In this document: positions 1-11,639 of the stretch, one piece after another
Layout: every line of letters starts with the position of its first letter
How positions within the stretch are numbered: the stretch's first letter is position 1
Assembly (NCBI GenBank): GCA_018105865.1
Contig: CM030852.1
Span: forward strand, 10,624,950-10,688,949
Reading direction: 5' to 3'
Origin: Metaphire vulgaris
Taxonomy: Eukaryota; Annelida; Clitellata; Crassiclitellata; Megascolecidae
Length of the DNA stretch: 64,000 nucleotides
Position numbers and translations under genes: made by a program
Notes under the pieces: model-generated
Told to the model about the DNA's origin: nothing
The model's input: only the letters and a program-made list of their open reading frames with translations
The model's database searches: none

Positions 1-181
1 ACGGGGAACTTCGCTATTTTACCGAGACAACGTCCAACTAAATAATTTTTAAATGACGTCACTTCACCAAGGTCCGCCCAGTGTAATGCGTTACGCTATA
101 TACATGCACTTGGAAATTATATATGTATGGCATAGGTATATGTATAGAAATTATATATGTATATTATATATGTATAGGCCT

Positions 182-246
<65 letters not shown>

Positions 247-741
247 TTATCAATTATTCTAATTAGGATGAATGTGTCAACGAATTTATACTGTACACCT
301 ATAATTTTAATTTGTCAAAAATTTAAAGGGTTAATAAGAATTTTTATCCAAAAAACAATATTTTAAGAACATCAACGCACAAAACAGTATAATAGCTCTA
401 CACCCCTTTTCTTCTAATTATTTACTAATATTGAAAAATATCTTATTTTGCCATAAATCTAATTTTCAACACATTCTTATAATGTTGTGGTAAATATTTA
501 TACCAATAATCAAAATACTTAGGACAAATCAATTGGTTGTGAAAGTAAAATTTTCCTTTGAAATTTTACGATCGTCCTGCTATGTAAAAGTATTTAGTAA
601 GTCTGAGCAGATGATTACAGTAATCGAATTGGCAAACTTTAGTCTGGTCTTTTTATTAATTGTTCCCGCAATAGGATAAACAGGGTGTTACGTACCCTTG
701 GCATCCTTAGCAGTAGGCCTGTATGTTCTTGTATGTCTTAG
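1..741. other. AT-rich intron or upstream DNA with a TA microsatellite
   Basis: No coding exon is visible. Positions 186-243 are a pure (TA)n run. The flank is AT-rich. The upstream exons of the CP2-family gene that starts at 742 must lie before the window, because no exon coding for the usual residues before GQSYE is seen here. Confidence 0.6.
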
Positions 742-812
742 GACAGTCATACGAATTGAAGATAAAGAAAATGGGTGATCCCATACAGCTGGAAGGAGAC
801 CAATTTCTCAAG
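742..812 (+). CDS. tfcp2: CP2/grainyhead-family transcription factor, exon with GQSYELKI
   Basis: This is the first exon of the gene inside the window. It follows an acceptor (tatgtcttag) and ends before a GTAGTG donor. The first codon is completed by one base from an upstream exon; the exon then reads GQSYELKIKKMGD and ends FLK in phase 0. GQSYE followed by a short variable linker is typical of the start of the CP2 DNA-binding domain in the TFCP2/UBP1 branch, where it follows a conserved YLN motif. That preceding part is outside the window. The next exon (2192) starts in the matching phase. The variable linker (MGDPIQLEGDQ) is not diagnostic, so the call rests on the exons that follow. Confidence 0.8.
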
Positions 813-2191
813 GTAGTGCATACTTTCAGTGCTGTGTCAAATCAAAATCCTTGGTTACAAAAATTTCTATCGCACATACTTACGTTTTCATATAGCTGTA
901 CAAGTACAACAGTACGTCCTAGTAAGCATTGGACGCACGTTGACTGTATCGCAAAATAGTCTCCATCAATGTTCCCTCTAGTTCTTGAGTGTCCGTGTGT
1001 GCATGAAATTTCTCTTGGGCAACAATAGGAGTATCCAGAACAATCTCTATGGTCACTGATCTATGCCCACCAGCAAGAAATCTGCTTCTGTCATTGGCGT
1101 CTATTAATAGACGACAATGGTTTCTGTGGTTTCTGCCCACCAGTGGGCGGAGCAACCGGACTTTGTTGGTAAACACTGGATACCCCTATTTTCCAGTTGA
1201 CTAACTTTTCGGCAATGTTACTTCGTGCAAATGAACAAAATCGCGTGTTCTAATATAATTAAGTCCACGACCATAATAAGTCGTCTCTTAAATTGAGTTG
1301 CTGATAATAAATTTTTATGTAGCGCAACGCTCGTCGTGACTTAAGTTGAATATTGAATATTTAAATATATTAATAATTTTTAATTTAAAAATAAAAGCTC
1401 CTGCAAATTTTTTGGACATTAAAATTTTTTGACACATGTCTCACCGTTTTGGAACGCGCGCCCACTCGCCCATCTTACAGAGAACATTAGACTCCATTAA
1501 AAGAGACGCCTCTATTAACAGGTTTTGTGCAGCTAATCAAGAGCTACGTTTGAGTTTTTACACGAAACTTCAGTCTTCCTCTTTAAAAATAGCATGATTT
1601 TTTGGTTTGAAGTCGCTTGATTTATTTGACGTCCGACACTTTCGCAGTAGACCATGAGTGGGCAGAAATAGATGACGAATTTTTAGTATAATACTGTGAA
1701 ATTTGCGATCATCAGGCGTGGAAATTATTGACTTCTGTGGGTGTTGGTTAGATGCTGTCAAAGCAAAGACAGTTTTTAAAAACAGAAATGCTATGACCTA
1801 TTGTGTTGCATACTGAAAGACGCCAGTGGAAGCGAATCTTCCACAGACTATCTCTCTCTGTCAAATCCATGGAAAAAATTGTTAGAAATATAGCATTGAA
1901 GAAAGGATTGACTGATGCATGCTGTGTATAGACCGGGTGTGCTGGGAATAAAGTAAAAAATATTCCATTTAAAAATAGGCAAAACGTATGACAAATCCTT
2001 CGTTTTGACGCGTTAAAAATCACGACACGTGAAAAAGTTTATTTGATATATTATTTCGAACACTCGCATAAGTGGTTGAATCTCCTCAAGTCCGAGCATT
2101 GTGGTTCTGGAGTTAATGTCTGTTAGCAATATTATGGTCATAATAGCGTTTGTTATCATTTTGTGTCAGCACGTCTTCTAAATACTTTCAG
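813..2191 (+). other. Intron 1 of the CP2-family gene, with a dispersed repeat
   Basis: No exon is seen. About 960-1560 is a dispersed repeat: the stretch around TTCCCTCTAGTTCTTGAGTG, the GTCCGTGTG-GCAT segment and a CCACGACC-TAATAA segment recur in the same order at 53205-53600. I could not find its ends. Confidence 0.6.
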
Positions 2192-2297
2192 AGTGTCGTA
2201 AGAGTAATTTTCCACGAGCGTCGACTCCAGTACATGGAAAAAGAACAGCTGGACATCTGGAAGCAGACGCGACCAGGGGAACGGATACTTGATATAG
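2192..2297 (+). CDS. tfcp2: CP2/grainyhead-family transcription factor, exon RLQYMEKEQL
   Basis: The acceptor is tactttcag. The exon reads SVVRVIFHERRLQYMEKEQL, then DIWKQTRPGERILDI, and ends in phase 1 at a GGTTAT donor. The FHERRLQY and RPGERILDI blocks are hallmarks of the TFCP2/UBP1 branch and are not found in this form in the grainyhead (GRH) branch, so this is a CP2-type factor. In the family this part builds the immunoglobulin-like DNA-binding core. No stop or frameshift is visible. The phase matches both neighbouring exons: phase 0 in, and phase 1 out to the exon at 4118, which restores the aspartate of DIPLS. Confidence 0.92.
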
Positions 2298-4117
2298 GTT
2301 ATCATCAGTTTCTTTTAAATTCTTCCCTCTTAAAACAAGCATCGATAAGATTATGTAATTAATTTCATCATTTAGATTGAAATGGTTGATATTAGCAGGG
2401 GCGGTTCCACGTTTGGATGACTGGGGATGCATCCCCACCGAACGTTTTTGCTTGTCAGCCTTTTTCGGCAAGGTTGATTGCATTATTTACTGGCCAAAAC
2501 AAAACACAGCATTGCTAGTGACTTTTTGTTAGTGAACTTTTTCGAAATTTCATTGCATCCCATCCACAAATTTCCTAGAAATTCATTGCATCCCCTCACC
2601 AAGAATTCTTGGAACCGCCCCTGGATATTCGCAAGAATCGGTGTGGATTCTAGAGATAAGGGAACTCCTCATTGCTGGTTACTAACTTCCCTTTAATGGT
2701 CCACTTTATGCATATCAGGGGAAAGTTGTTTTCGGTCATTAACTTCTTTAAGTAACTTATTTATCAGAGCGAAACAATTAAAAATTCTTTCCCTTCCCAC
2801 TGGTTTGATTCTCCCCATCCCCACCACTGGTTTGACTTTCACATACCACTTTGGTAAGAGTAATTGTCATACAGGAAGAACGCTAAAGCAATAAAATATT
2901 TTCATTATATCGCAACAATGAATGTAATTCTTGAATTGTCTGAAATACCATTTTTAATTAATAATTAACAATTAATAATTAATTAAATTTTTATTTCGTA
3001 ATTAATATTATAGTTTTATTTTATTATGCTAAACCTAATTTGTTTGTGCGCTTTCGAAAAAAGTGGGCTTACAACATCTTGAATATTTTTCTTATAATTA
3101 ATTTCAAACATCTTTAAAATGTCGAAAATTATGGCGCACAATAATGAGTCCAGCATATTCAAGCTTCTATTAATGGGGGACGAGGTTCAACTGCATTCGA
3201 CCGATTTCTAGATGCAAGCTGGATTAATTGATTAATTAATTTTTGGCAATTACTTGTACAGTAGCACCTCGTTATAGCGTTCTTAGCGGGTCTGTAAACT
3301 ATAGTACGTTTTAAGCCTTTATCTGAGGTAGAATTGACAATGTATAAAAGCCATTTTAGTCTGGTTGTACAAAGTCATAGTGCAAAATCGAGTATTCTTT
3401 TCCTGGAAGTGAATTTGTCGATGACATTGTCCATGGATATGTCAATATCTTTGTGGATATGGATCAAGACTAATCCGTTTAGACGGTCATCTTCCATTGA
3501 AGACGCATTTTTGGTGGGCCGGTTTGGGGATGCATCCACAGTCATCCCCAACGTGGAACCGCCCCTTACCGAGTCCATTATAACAGCGTTCAACCCAGTG
3601 GCGTCAATCTGTAGTAAAAGTTGTGAGGGTCCACCTGTTGTTTTGCCTAACCCTAGCCTATCCCTAACCCGTTCAGCATAATTTTTATTATTTATTAATG
3701 TTCCAAAATACCATTTGCTGATAATATCTACGTGTATTATCCATACAGCACAATTTATTAAATAATCGTACAACGATAAAATATAGATTCATTCAGTTTT
3801 TTGTGAGGGTCCAATGCCTTATGGATCCTCACAACCATCGGCTTTGTACATTGGGGCAAGAGGGGACAGGACCCTCCTGGAAATAAAAATGCCAATATTT
3901 CAACCATTGTTTGGAAAACCTTGTAAAATATTGAGCTGACCATTGGGTTGATGGACTGAAATTCAATGATTGAAATTTAACTGCATGGCCCGATATGCCA
4001 TTTTTTTGCCCCTCCTGGAAAAATTAGCTGGGGCCCATGTTCAACCCCCTTTTGTGAGGGTCCAACCCCCCCGGCACCTCCAACACTGGTTCAACCCAAC
4101 CCTTTTACGATGCATAG
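2298..4117 (+). other. Intron 2 of the CP2-family gene
   Basis: It holds one hAT-type element (2396-2623), a one-ended relic of the same family at about 3515-3575 (GATGCATCC and GTGGAACCGCCCC), AT-rich DNA at 2930-3010, and three scattered copies of the phrase GTGAGGGTCCA (near 3625, 3805 and 4055). No exon is recognised. Confidence 0.6.
2396..2623. mobile_element. hAT-type non-autonomous element
   Basis: Inverted ends CAGGGGCGGTTCCA and TGGAACCGCCCCTG are flanked by a near-perfect 8-bp duplication (gatattag before, gatattcg after). There is no coding capacity in 228 bp. It contains a TTTTTGCTTGTCAG motif that recurs in other elements of this window. Confidence 0.85.
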
Positions 4118-4380
4118 ATATTCCGTTGTCTTATGGACTGCTGGACGTCAAGATCGATCCGCACCAACTGAGCTGCATAGAGTTCACGTGGGACCCTCGC
4201 AGGGACAGCGGCGTGTACATTAAGGTGAACGCCATCAGCACGGAGTTCACTCCGCGACGACACGGCGGAGAGAAGGGCGTTCCGTTCCGTATCCAGGTGG
4301 AGACGTATTCGCTCCACGCAAACGGTCGGGACTCGGCTCAGATCATCCACTGCGCCTCGTGCCAAGTCAAAGTCTTCAAG
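4118..4380 (+). CDS. tfcp2: CP2/grainyhead-family transcription factor, main DNA-binding exon
   Basis: This is the most diagnostic exon of the gene. Together with the last base of the previous exon it begins DIPLSYGLLDVKIDP, continues HQLSCIEFTWDP, then ISTEFTPRRHGGEKGVPFRI, and ends CASCQVKVFK before a GTAGGC donor. The HGGEKGVPFRIQ block and the C-S-C-Q-x-KVFK ending are signatures of the CP2 DNA-binding domain. TFCP2/UBP1 proteins bind DNA as dimers or tetramers in the nucleus and regulate many promoters. The acceptor is acgatgcatag and the exon length is 263 bp. No frameshift is seen. The exon is markedly more GC-rich than its introns, as expected for a conserved coding exon. I cannot tell which paralogue (TFCP2, TFCP2L1 or UBP1) it matches; many invertebrates have one gene for all three. 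Confidence 0.95.
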
Positions 4381-4976
4381 GTAGGCCTACTACGCCGGAA
4401 AACATTCGCATTCTAGGCAGAGGCGTTGCGTAATGGAAGCCAGACATGGCCGTTGGTTGGGGTCAACCCGTGGGTTGGGTTAAGTTTGGTCAGAGTTTTC
4501 CATATTTATGGTGGGTTGGGTTGGGTCAGAAAATAAGCAATGGTTTAAAAATTGCAATGTAATACTGTGGGTTGGACTGCTGGAACTCAAGTAACACTAT
4601 TGCCGGCATGATTTGTGTTGTATTGAGTTGGAGATTTGATGGGTTGGGCTGGGTTCTAAAAACGGACCCATGTTCATCTCTTCACACAACAGATGGCAGG
4701 TTACCTGCCAGATGGGAGTGGGGAACCTCAAGCCCTTTGATTATAAAAGTGCTAAGTATTGTTCTAGCTGAATCTAGCATGTCTAAACCTTGGGGCGAGC
4801 GGATAAATTAAGTTCCTGCAAAAATTCAAGAGAATTAAGAAAATTCGTTAAAAAAATTGGGGTCCGGCGCTGATTTTGGGGCCCCGATATATACCTTCTC
4901 TTAGGCCCTGATCCTATGACATAGATTTTGTCTTAGCGTCAATGTTGACAGCGGATTGTGTGTTGTAACGTTTCAG
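4381..4976 (+). other. Intron 3 of the CP2-family gene, GGGTTGGGTT-rich
   Basis: About 4455-4680 is rich in GTGGGTTGGGTT and ends with TCTAAAAACGGACCCATG. This resembles the hAT-type element at 60793-61190 and a scrap at 11465-11525, so it is probably a degraded copy of that family. Confidence 0.55.
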
Positions 4977-5000
4977 CCGAAAGGAGCCGATAGAAAATAC
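4977..5000 (+). CDS. tfcp2: CP2/grainyhead-family transcription factor, exon cut by the gap
   Basis: The acceptor is tgtaacgtttcag. The exon reads PKGADRKY and is then lost in the run of Ns. KVFKPKGADRK across the exon junction is the conserved end of the CP2 DNA-binding domain, so the splice is in frame (phase 0). The oligomerisation part of the protein is missing, either in the gap or beyond it; I did not find it after 5101. Confidence 0.88.
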
Positions 5001-5100
5001 NNNNNNNNNNNNNNNNNNNNNNNNNNNNNNNNNNNNNNNNNNNNNNNNNNNNNNNNNNNNNNNNNNNNNNNNNNNNNNNNNNNNNNNNNNNNNNNNNNNN
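5001..5100. other. Assembly gap (100 N)
   Basis: Exactly 100 Ns, the usual placeholder for a gap of unknown size. It truncates a coding exon of the CP2-family gene, so the sequence after it need not be close to the sequence before it. Confidence 0.99.
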
Positions 5101-5178
5101 AACCCCTTAACTGGAGATCCCGGATATATCCGCTCATTTTACATTGAGTTACAGTTAAATACACCGTTAAGGGGTTAA
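5101..5178. repeat. Short foldback repeat at the gap edge
   Basis: The segment begins AACCCCTTAAC and ends GTTAAGGGGTT, an 11-bp inverted repeat 78 bp apart end to end. It lies directly on the gap edge, so it may be the end of a repeat that broke the assembly. Confidence 0.5.
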
Positions 5179-5231
5179 AGAGTAGGTGCCAATATAAATG
5201 TGATTTAACATGAAAAGGTGTTGTTGCTGAC

Positions 5232-5498
5232 CAGTGGCGGATCTAGAATTTTGGACCAGGGGGTCAAATTTTTGAAATTCAGGTCAAAAAAATTGTCCTG
5301 ACGACCTTTTTGCTCGTCGCCACCTAACAAGAAAAAGTAGTGACGGACCTTTTTCCTTTTTCGCTGTGTCGGCGTTTTTTATTATTAGTCCTGTGCGTAG
5401 TTTATTTTAAAAAAACATATTGCATTATTTCTGAAAACAGGCCACTTTACTTAAAAATCCGGCCAGGAGGTCAGCTGACCCCGTTAGATCCGCTACTG
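5232..5498. mobile_element. hAT-type non-autonomous element
   Basis: Ends CAGTGGCGGATCTA and TTAGATCCGCTACTG, flanked by a perfect 8-bp duplication TTGCTGAC (5224-5231 and 5499-5506). 267 bp, no coding capacity. It contains CTGACGACCTTTTTGCTCGTC, a variant of the motif shared by many elements here. Confidence 0.92.
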
Positions 5499-8345
5499 TT
5501 GCTGACGATTCCTTGCATCGCGATACTTTTTTTCTTACTAATAAGTAACTTTTTTGCGGATTACTTTTACTTTTACTTGAGTAACTATTTTCATCGGTAC
5601 TTTTTACTTTTGCTTAAGTAAAAAATGCCCTAATACTTGCATTTTTACTTGAGTACTCAAACTCAGTACTTCATACAGCACTGATAATTACCTTGGTTAT
5701 TACTGATTATGGGCCTACATATCTGAAATGATCTGGGACATTATGGATCAATCTTTATAAAGGCCGTTAGATTAATCTGGATATTTGAAGAGACTTTATA
5801 TCATTTTTATTCTTCTTGCTCGTATATAAGTCAACCACGAAGGTCGTGACATCTTTTAATTGCGTCGAATTACTGTCATTATCGGTAATGCCATATTCTT
5901 GTGCTCACGACAGCCTGTATGACGTTTTATTTTGCAATTTCTTCTGTGTGATTATCATATTTTACTGTAATTTAGGCCACCCGTTAGTCAGTCTCTTCCT
6001 AATCTTTAGGACAATGCGACACGTAGACATAATAAACAGAAATACATCCTCTTCCGGAAGTGGATGGGAGACAAAGAAACCTTGGATAGGGAAAGGAGGA
6101 GCCAGGACGGTGGGGCGGCCAGAAGTTGTAGGCCTACATATTCCCCTATTTCGCCACCCTGACAACGCGTTTTGTTTCAAATAATGCTAAAAATTTACAA
6201 AATTCCATTTCATTTTTGACTTAGACGCTTGAATAGGCCAAACTAGCAGCCATGTCTTAAAACATTGTAACTTGTCCCATCACAAACCTTCATATACATT
6301 GACTGTAAAATAATTGCTGAACTGGTGGGGCTTACATGTCAACTCTAGTGACGCCACTGATTTACGGTTACACAGGTTTAATAAAATACAAAATTATTTA
6401 TTAGAGCCATGCACCCCAAAAATATTCCCAAGCGACCATGCGCGCCATCAAACAACCCGCCAGATACTGCCAGTAACACTAAGCTCCATTATGACAGCCA
6501 CTCCCGTAGCGGGTCCAGAACAACCCATTCACAGCCGGAATGTTTTAGATTGTTTATTGAATCAGTGTTTATTCTAGCCATCTTGACATCGGAGGGATTT
6601 TGAAATGTTTGGGGAACAAGGTCTAAGTCTCCAAAAACCTTGACAAGCAAAAAGGTTATCTTCCTTTTAAAATGGGCTGGCAAGCAAAAAGGTCATCCGT
6701 CCAACCTCCCTAATATTTTTTGAATGCCCTGCCAAGCAAAGTATTGTCATCCTTACATTTTCCCCTCCAAAACAATAAAAGCCCCTGTCGAAGAACTTTT
6801 GGGGAAATTTCCATCCCATGCAACATATTAAAAATTTGGGAGAATTTTAAACTTTTGGGGATTCTCCCAGAGAAGCCTAGAATAAACACTGCCTTGAATA
6901 AAGTAATTAATTTGAAATATGTAAGCAGGGACGTAAAACACGGGGACGGTCCCCAATAATTAGTTGGCGGGCGACAGAGTATCAATTATCCTCCCAATGC
7001 TTTGCGCTAATGCGCTATATTGTAAAAAATTCTATCCTCCCCATGATGTTGATGCCAGAATGACGCCAAATCCGCATTCACTCATTTCGGCTGATCTTTT
7101 TTGCTTGTCAGCAGGGTATTTGGAGGGGGGAAAATAGAAAAATATCAGGATGAATTTTTGCTTGTCAAGACTTTTCCAGAGACGAAAGGCGGTCTGACTT
7201 TATCGACGACCCCCTAACATCTTAGCGTATTTTATGGGCGATCTAAAGTCCCCACCATGATATGCAATATCCCCATAATGGAGAGGATTTTTATATTTCT
7301 GGAGGTCAACTTTTAAAGTTATCCCGCCCCAATGTTGACGCCAGGTTTACGCCACTGTATGCAAGTAACAGTTAGATGGTATTAAAAGCAGACAAATATA
7401 TTTAGTTGCTGTAGTAAAAGAAATGATAGCACCGTTTAATCCACGTTTTACACAGTGTGGCATCTTTCTGAAATCGATGAAATGAAACGATGCTGTGATC
7501 GTCTGTCTTCCACGTGTTCTTACAATTTGCAACGGCACAATTTTGTGGCATTTTATAATCTACACACTTAGCCTGACTGTCTAAAGTACTGTCAATATAC
7601 TATTACTAACTTTTATCAACAAATATAAAAATAACTGTATCATTTTAACAGGACGTCATTTAGCATTTGCCCTGATTTTGAAGGAAAAATTTTTTTGCCA
7701 ATGTTTGTGTTATTTAGATTTTACACGCCCTAAAGGAGTGCTTTGATGATGTCGAGTAATCTGAAGTAACTAACCGTGAAAATTGGCTGTCAAAAAAAAG
7801 GTCGTCAACTTTTTCGCAAACTTGCCAGGTCGAAAGTATTTGCCCCCCATGAAAAACAGTGAAATGACGTCTCTGCATTTTAACATTGCAACAGGCTGGC
7901 TGGTTGTTCCGAATCAACCACTGACGTCATAATGGGCGGGGTTTGAGATAATGAGGCAGCAGTACAGCAATGTGAACTAGCCAGTTAGTATTAATTAGTA
8001 TTAAACAGTCTTGAGTTATATGAGAAGTCACCCCGTCCCGCCCATAAGAGTGACAGACAGGCAGACTGGCAGACTGGCAGACAGACAGACTGGCAGACAG
8101 ACAGACAGACAGGTGGGCGTTTGACCACAACGCTAAACCTGTGTGAAAACTATATTCACTCTTGTAATGTAATGTAATCTAATGTATTATTTTTATATAG
8201 CGCCTCTTAATTTAACTTACACTCTAAAGGTCACTAAGAAGCGCTCGCGCTGCCGTTAGCGCTGTAGACATGCTAAGCAACCTGAATTGGCTTCTATAGG
8301 CAATCACCGAAGTATAGGTGGTATAGGCCTGTAAAGCCATTAACA
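5499..8345. other. Transposon-relic region without recognised genes
   Basis: Apart from the element at 6563-6891 I see relics only: a (T/A)ACTTTTACTT-rich foldback-like stretch at 5545-5690 ending CAGCACTG; fragments with TTTTTGCTTGTCAG near 7094 and 7154; (CAGA)n at 8060-8112; and a LINE 3' tail with TATATAGCGCC at 8160-8280. Reading frames here are short and look random. Confidence 0.55.
6563..6891. mobile_element. hAT-type non-autonomous element (CAGTGTTTATTCTAG family)
   Basis: Ends CAGTGTTTATTCTAG and CTAGAATAAACACTG; flanks tattgaat and ccttgaat match at 6 of 8 positions. It holds three variants of CAAGCAAAAAGGT. Same family as 10237-10744 and a one-ended copy at about 8349. Confidence 0.8.
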
Positions 8346-8689
8346 CCAGTGTTTATTCTAGCCACCTTGACATTGGGGGGAGTTTGAAATGTTTTGGGAG
8401 AGGCTTTGTTTGCAAAAAACCTTGACAAGCAAAAAAAAAAAAGGTCGCCCGTATAAAAATTTCTCCCGTCCGTAACTTCAGACAACGTTACGAACAACAA
8501 TGGTATACAAAACAATGCCATAATCGCGATAATTTTACCTGGATGACTTGTGATTGACTTTGGTCGTTCTCATCCGATGTTGCTGCTCCTGCTGATGCTT
8601 TGTACTTGACGCCGACGTAAGATGCAATTAGACCTAGGCTGCTACTGCTTTTGGATTGATTGATTGATTGATTGATGAAGTTTATTTAT

Positions 8690-9120
8690 ATCAAAGGCGA
8701 TTTTTAGTCCAAAGCGCCGCTGCTGAAAAACCAAGTCGTTAGCCTAGCAAGGAAAGATAGTCTAGTGCTAGAGGTGTCACGGAGCTCTGTTGGAAGAGAA
8801 TTCCATATCTTTGGAGTTGGACCTTGAACACGAAACGAACGATCTCCAAACAGATTGCAATTTCGAGGAACGACCAGTAATTTAGTGTCATTTGATCTAA
8901 GTCCCGCTGGTCTATTTAGATTTCGAACAAACTTAATGTCGGATACAATATAATCTGGAGCTTACCTGCGTAAGCATTTGTCAACAAGAGATATAATCTT
9001 AAAATCAATTCGTGCCCTGACAGGAAGCCAGTGTAAATCCTTCAGTATTGGCTTGATGTGGTCTCTTAGTCGCGTATGGGTTATTAGACGAACTGCTGCT
9101 GCTGCTGCTTGCTTCCATAA
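8690..9120 (-). pseudogene. CR1/L2-like LINE, 3' end of the reverse-transcriptase ORF
   Basis: On the minus strand the segment reads DHIKPILKDLHWLPVRARID, FKIISLVDKCLRR, one in-frame TAA, then DIKFVRNLNRPAGL, LLVVPRNCNLFGDRSF, IWNSLPTELRDT and a natural stop. The HWLPV..RI and WNSLP..LR patterns are typical of the C-terminal end of CR1/L2/Jockey-type reverse transcriptases. After the stop comes a short 3' UTR ending in (ATCA)n on the minus strand (plus 8658-8675, TTGATTGATTGA), the kind of short tandem tail these elements carry. 5'-truncated and inactive. Confidence 0.85.
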
Positions 9121-10009
9121 GAACAGAATTCTTAGAATACGGCAATTCCAACGATATTTGCTTTCGATCAGCAGAGCTCCAGATATGAAAAAGTTCCGGT
9201 CCTTGCGTCTGTAATAGTTCGTCGGAACTTCGGAAGCCCCTAAGAGGAACAGAGGCCGACGCCGTCACCTTTAGGTTCTTATAGTCTTTGATCGCTACCC
9301 TTAATCCGTCAGGGTCGTGTTCTTCGCGCTTCTCGGGGTCCGCGTATATATATATATATATATATATATATACCGTATACCGTAAATGCTACCCTGCAAG
9401 TTAAGGTATCTCGATTTGGTTTATTAAGGCAGACGTCTTGCGACGGAAGAGTTCTTTCCGAACCCCCGCTGCTGTTGTAAAGGGGTAAAGGTAAGGAGGG
9501 AGCTACATTAGCGAACCTTGTAATATGACACCCGGAGAGGCGCAGGGGTGTGAAGTGGACGGGTTAACGGCGTCTTTACTTCCGGTTATTCGCCTCTGAT
9601 GTTCAAATTTTATTTTAGTCGATATGTTTACAAGATCTGAGATCGCGTGAGTGACGTCGGTATAAGGAAGGCGAGATGAACATTTCCTCCTCGATGGGTG
9701 CATGTCCAAATAAACGACCAACAATTAAAACCGTAGCCCTGTATTCGGATTTGGCATAAGCATTTAATGTACGCACCGAATACAAAATAAGCGTACTTAC
9801 TGCTCTTTGAAAAAGTGGTAATTTTCCTCCAGAATTTATTTTATTCTTTTTAGCATTTAAATTAGTTTAATCAATGTACGGGTTATAAAATTAAACGCCA
9901 CTTTAGGCCTATTTGAATGTGCAGTATAGGTATAATCCGCGCTTTAATTGGCCTATAGTTTAAACCACGACTAGCTATAACAAGCCGTGGTGTATGAATA
10001 CTAATTATT
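9121..10009. other. Intergenic, TA microsatellite, no gene seen
   Basis: A (TA)n run occupies 9345-9372. The rest is unique-looking sequence with short random frames; 9120-9300 may be more of the LINE on the minus strand but is not readable. Confidence 0.4.
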
Positions 10010-10236
10010 AATTATTATTAATTCTGACAATTTCATATAGCGCAATACGCATAGCGAAGGCTAATGTCAAGAGCGCATTACAAGGGTCCTTAATAGGAAA
10101 TGTTAAATAAATATGTTTTAAGGTTCCTGGCGAACAGTGCAGGAGATATCGCCTAGTCACGTCCACCGGCAGCGAGTTCCAAAGCAAAGGGTTGCCCCTC
10201 GAAACAAACCGAGCCCCAAATTTCGCTGTCATAGAC

Positions 10237-10744
10237 CAGTGTTTATTCTAGCCACCTTGACGTTTGAGGGGATTTTGAAATGTTTTGGGGACAAGGTCTA
10301 AGTCTCCCACCAGTGGCGTCATTTCACACTTTTCTTGGGGGCGAGAAATTTTCCATTTTTTCCATTTTTTAATTTTAAATTTTTGCTTGTTTTTGACCTG
10401 ACGAGTTTGCAAAAAGCTGACGACCTTTTGGCTTGTCAGTACTTTTTACGACGATTAGTTACTTCAGATTACTCGACATCAAGCACTCCTTTAAGGCTTT
10501 AGGGTTCCTGACCTTTTTGCCCCAAATGCACAAATGCAAATGACGTCCCTGTTTTTGCACATTAATACATTATAAATTAATATTTTCATTTCCTTTGGGG
10601 GCGTGGCCTCCCAGCCCCCAAATGACGACTCTGTCTCCCACACTTTTGGGGAAAATGTTCATTCCCAGCCAACATATTAAAATTTTGGGGCATTTTTAAA
10701 CTTGGGGGGTGTGATTCCCCAGAGAAGGCCTAGAATAAACACTG
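10237..10744. mobile_element. hAT-type element with a second one nested inside
   Basis: Ends CAGTGTTTATTCTAG and CTAGAATAAACACTG, flanked by a perfect 9-bp direct repeat GTCATAGAC (10228-10236 and 10745-10753). Without the inner element it is about 177 bp. Confidence 0.88.
10311..10633. mobile_element. hAT-type element nested in 10237-10744
   Basis: Ends CAGTGGCGTCATTT and AAATGACGACTCTG, flanked by a perfect 8-bp duplication TCTCCCAC (10303-10310 and 10634-10641). It has a left end CACTTTTCTTGGGGGCG, an internal GACGACCTTTTGGCTTGTCAG and a right end TTTGGGGGCGTGGCC. Same family as 22521-22744 and 38098-38276. Confidence 0.94.
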
Positions 10745-11082
10745 GTCATAGACGGGGTGGAACCACCAATTGAGAACGGCTGCTTGATCGGAGCTGTGAG
10801 CGCCGATCGGACGACTTGGGCTTAAGACTTAAGACTTAAAACATAATATAACATTAAACTGTTAGATGAGTATAGGCCTATGCCTTATCGGTGACTTTTC
10901 TAGAATAAAAATACTGCAGGGAACCACAATACACTGAAGATTTTGATTCATTATATTAAAAAACATAGGCCTATAGCTTGTATAGCATTATAACTCCATA
11001 TAGGCCTAGTGTCAATTTAGTAGTCCCAAAACAAGACTAGACGATTATAAGATTCGAAACATGAACGTTCCGTAGGTCTAAT

Positions 11083-11240
11083 CAGTGTTTAGTCTAGGCT
11101 GTTTCCGGGGAAATTGCCCTTTCCTCGGAAATTTCAAATTCCCGGAAATGTTGGCATACTACATGGACTAACAGCAGCCCTCTAGCAAAATCCCCGGCTT
11201 TGTCGGTTCCCCGGAGTCCAATAGTCTAGATTAAACACTG
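11083..11240. mobile_element. Short hAT-type foldback element
   Basis: Ends CAGTGTTTAGTCTAG and CTAGATTAAACACTG, flanks ggtctaat and gttctaat (7 of 8). 158 bp. Inner sequence is also partly inverted (TTCCGGGGA and TCCCCGG), so the element can fold into one long hairpin. Confidence 0.85.
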
Positions 11241-11639
11241 GTTCTAATCGTCAGCATTGAGCGCAAATTGCAGTGCATATGCGCTCTTGTTTGCCGAACA
11301 ATTGCTTTGACATTTTATTTGCCAAAATAAGTGTAATTTGACACCTTTGCATTTTTTAAAAACGATTTCTCGGTATTCTTAAAAAGTTCTTTATAGGCCT
11401 AGTTATGTTCCCCAGGCTGGTTACGTGTTGTACTGCGCGGAGGTCGCTTCTTGATCGCTAATAGGGATTGGGTTGGAGATTTGATGGGGCGGGTTCGATT
11501 GGGTTCTAAAAAATGGACCCATGGCCTGGCCATCTATGCTACCACTTATTACACCTATTAAAGAACTTGGAATTAGAGACTATTACATGCATGTAAACCC
11601 TTAATACTGCTGTCGATTGTCATCGGGCCGTAAAAATGT

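Larger units (their letters stand above)
10010..10815 (-). pseudogene. CR1/L2-like LINE 3' fragment split by a hAT element
   Basis: On the minus strand the frame reads FGARFVSRGNPLLWNSLPVD, VTRRYLL, the C-terminal end of a LINE reverse transcriptase. A 3' tail contains CATATAGCGCAA. If the element at 10237-10744 is removed, the frame continues upstream into 10745-10815 (SIGGSTP before SMTAKFG), so the LINE was there first. Confidence 0.7.
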
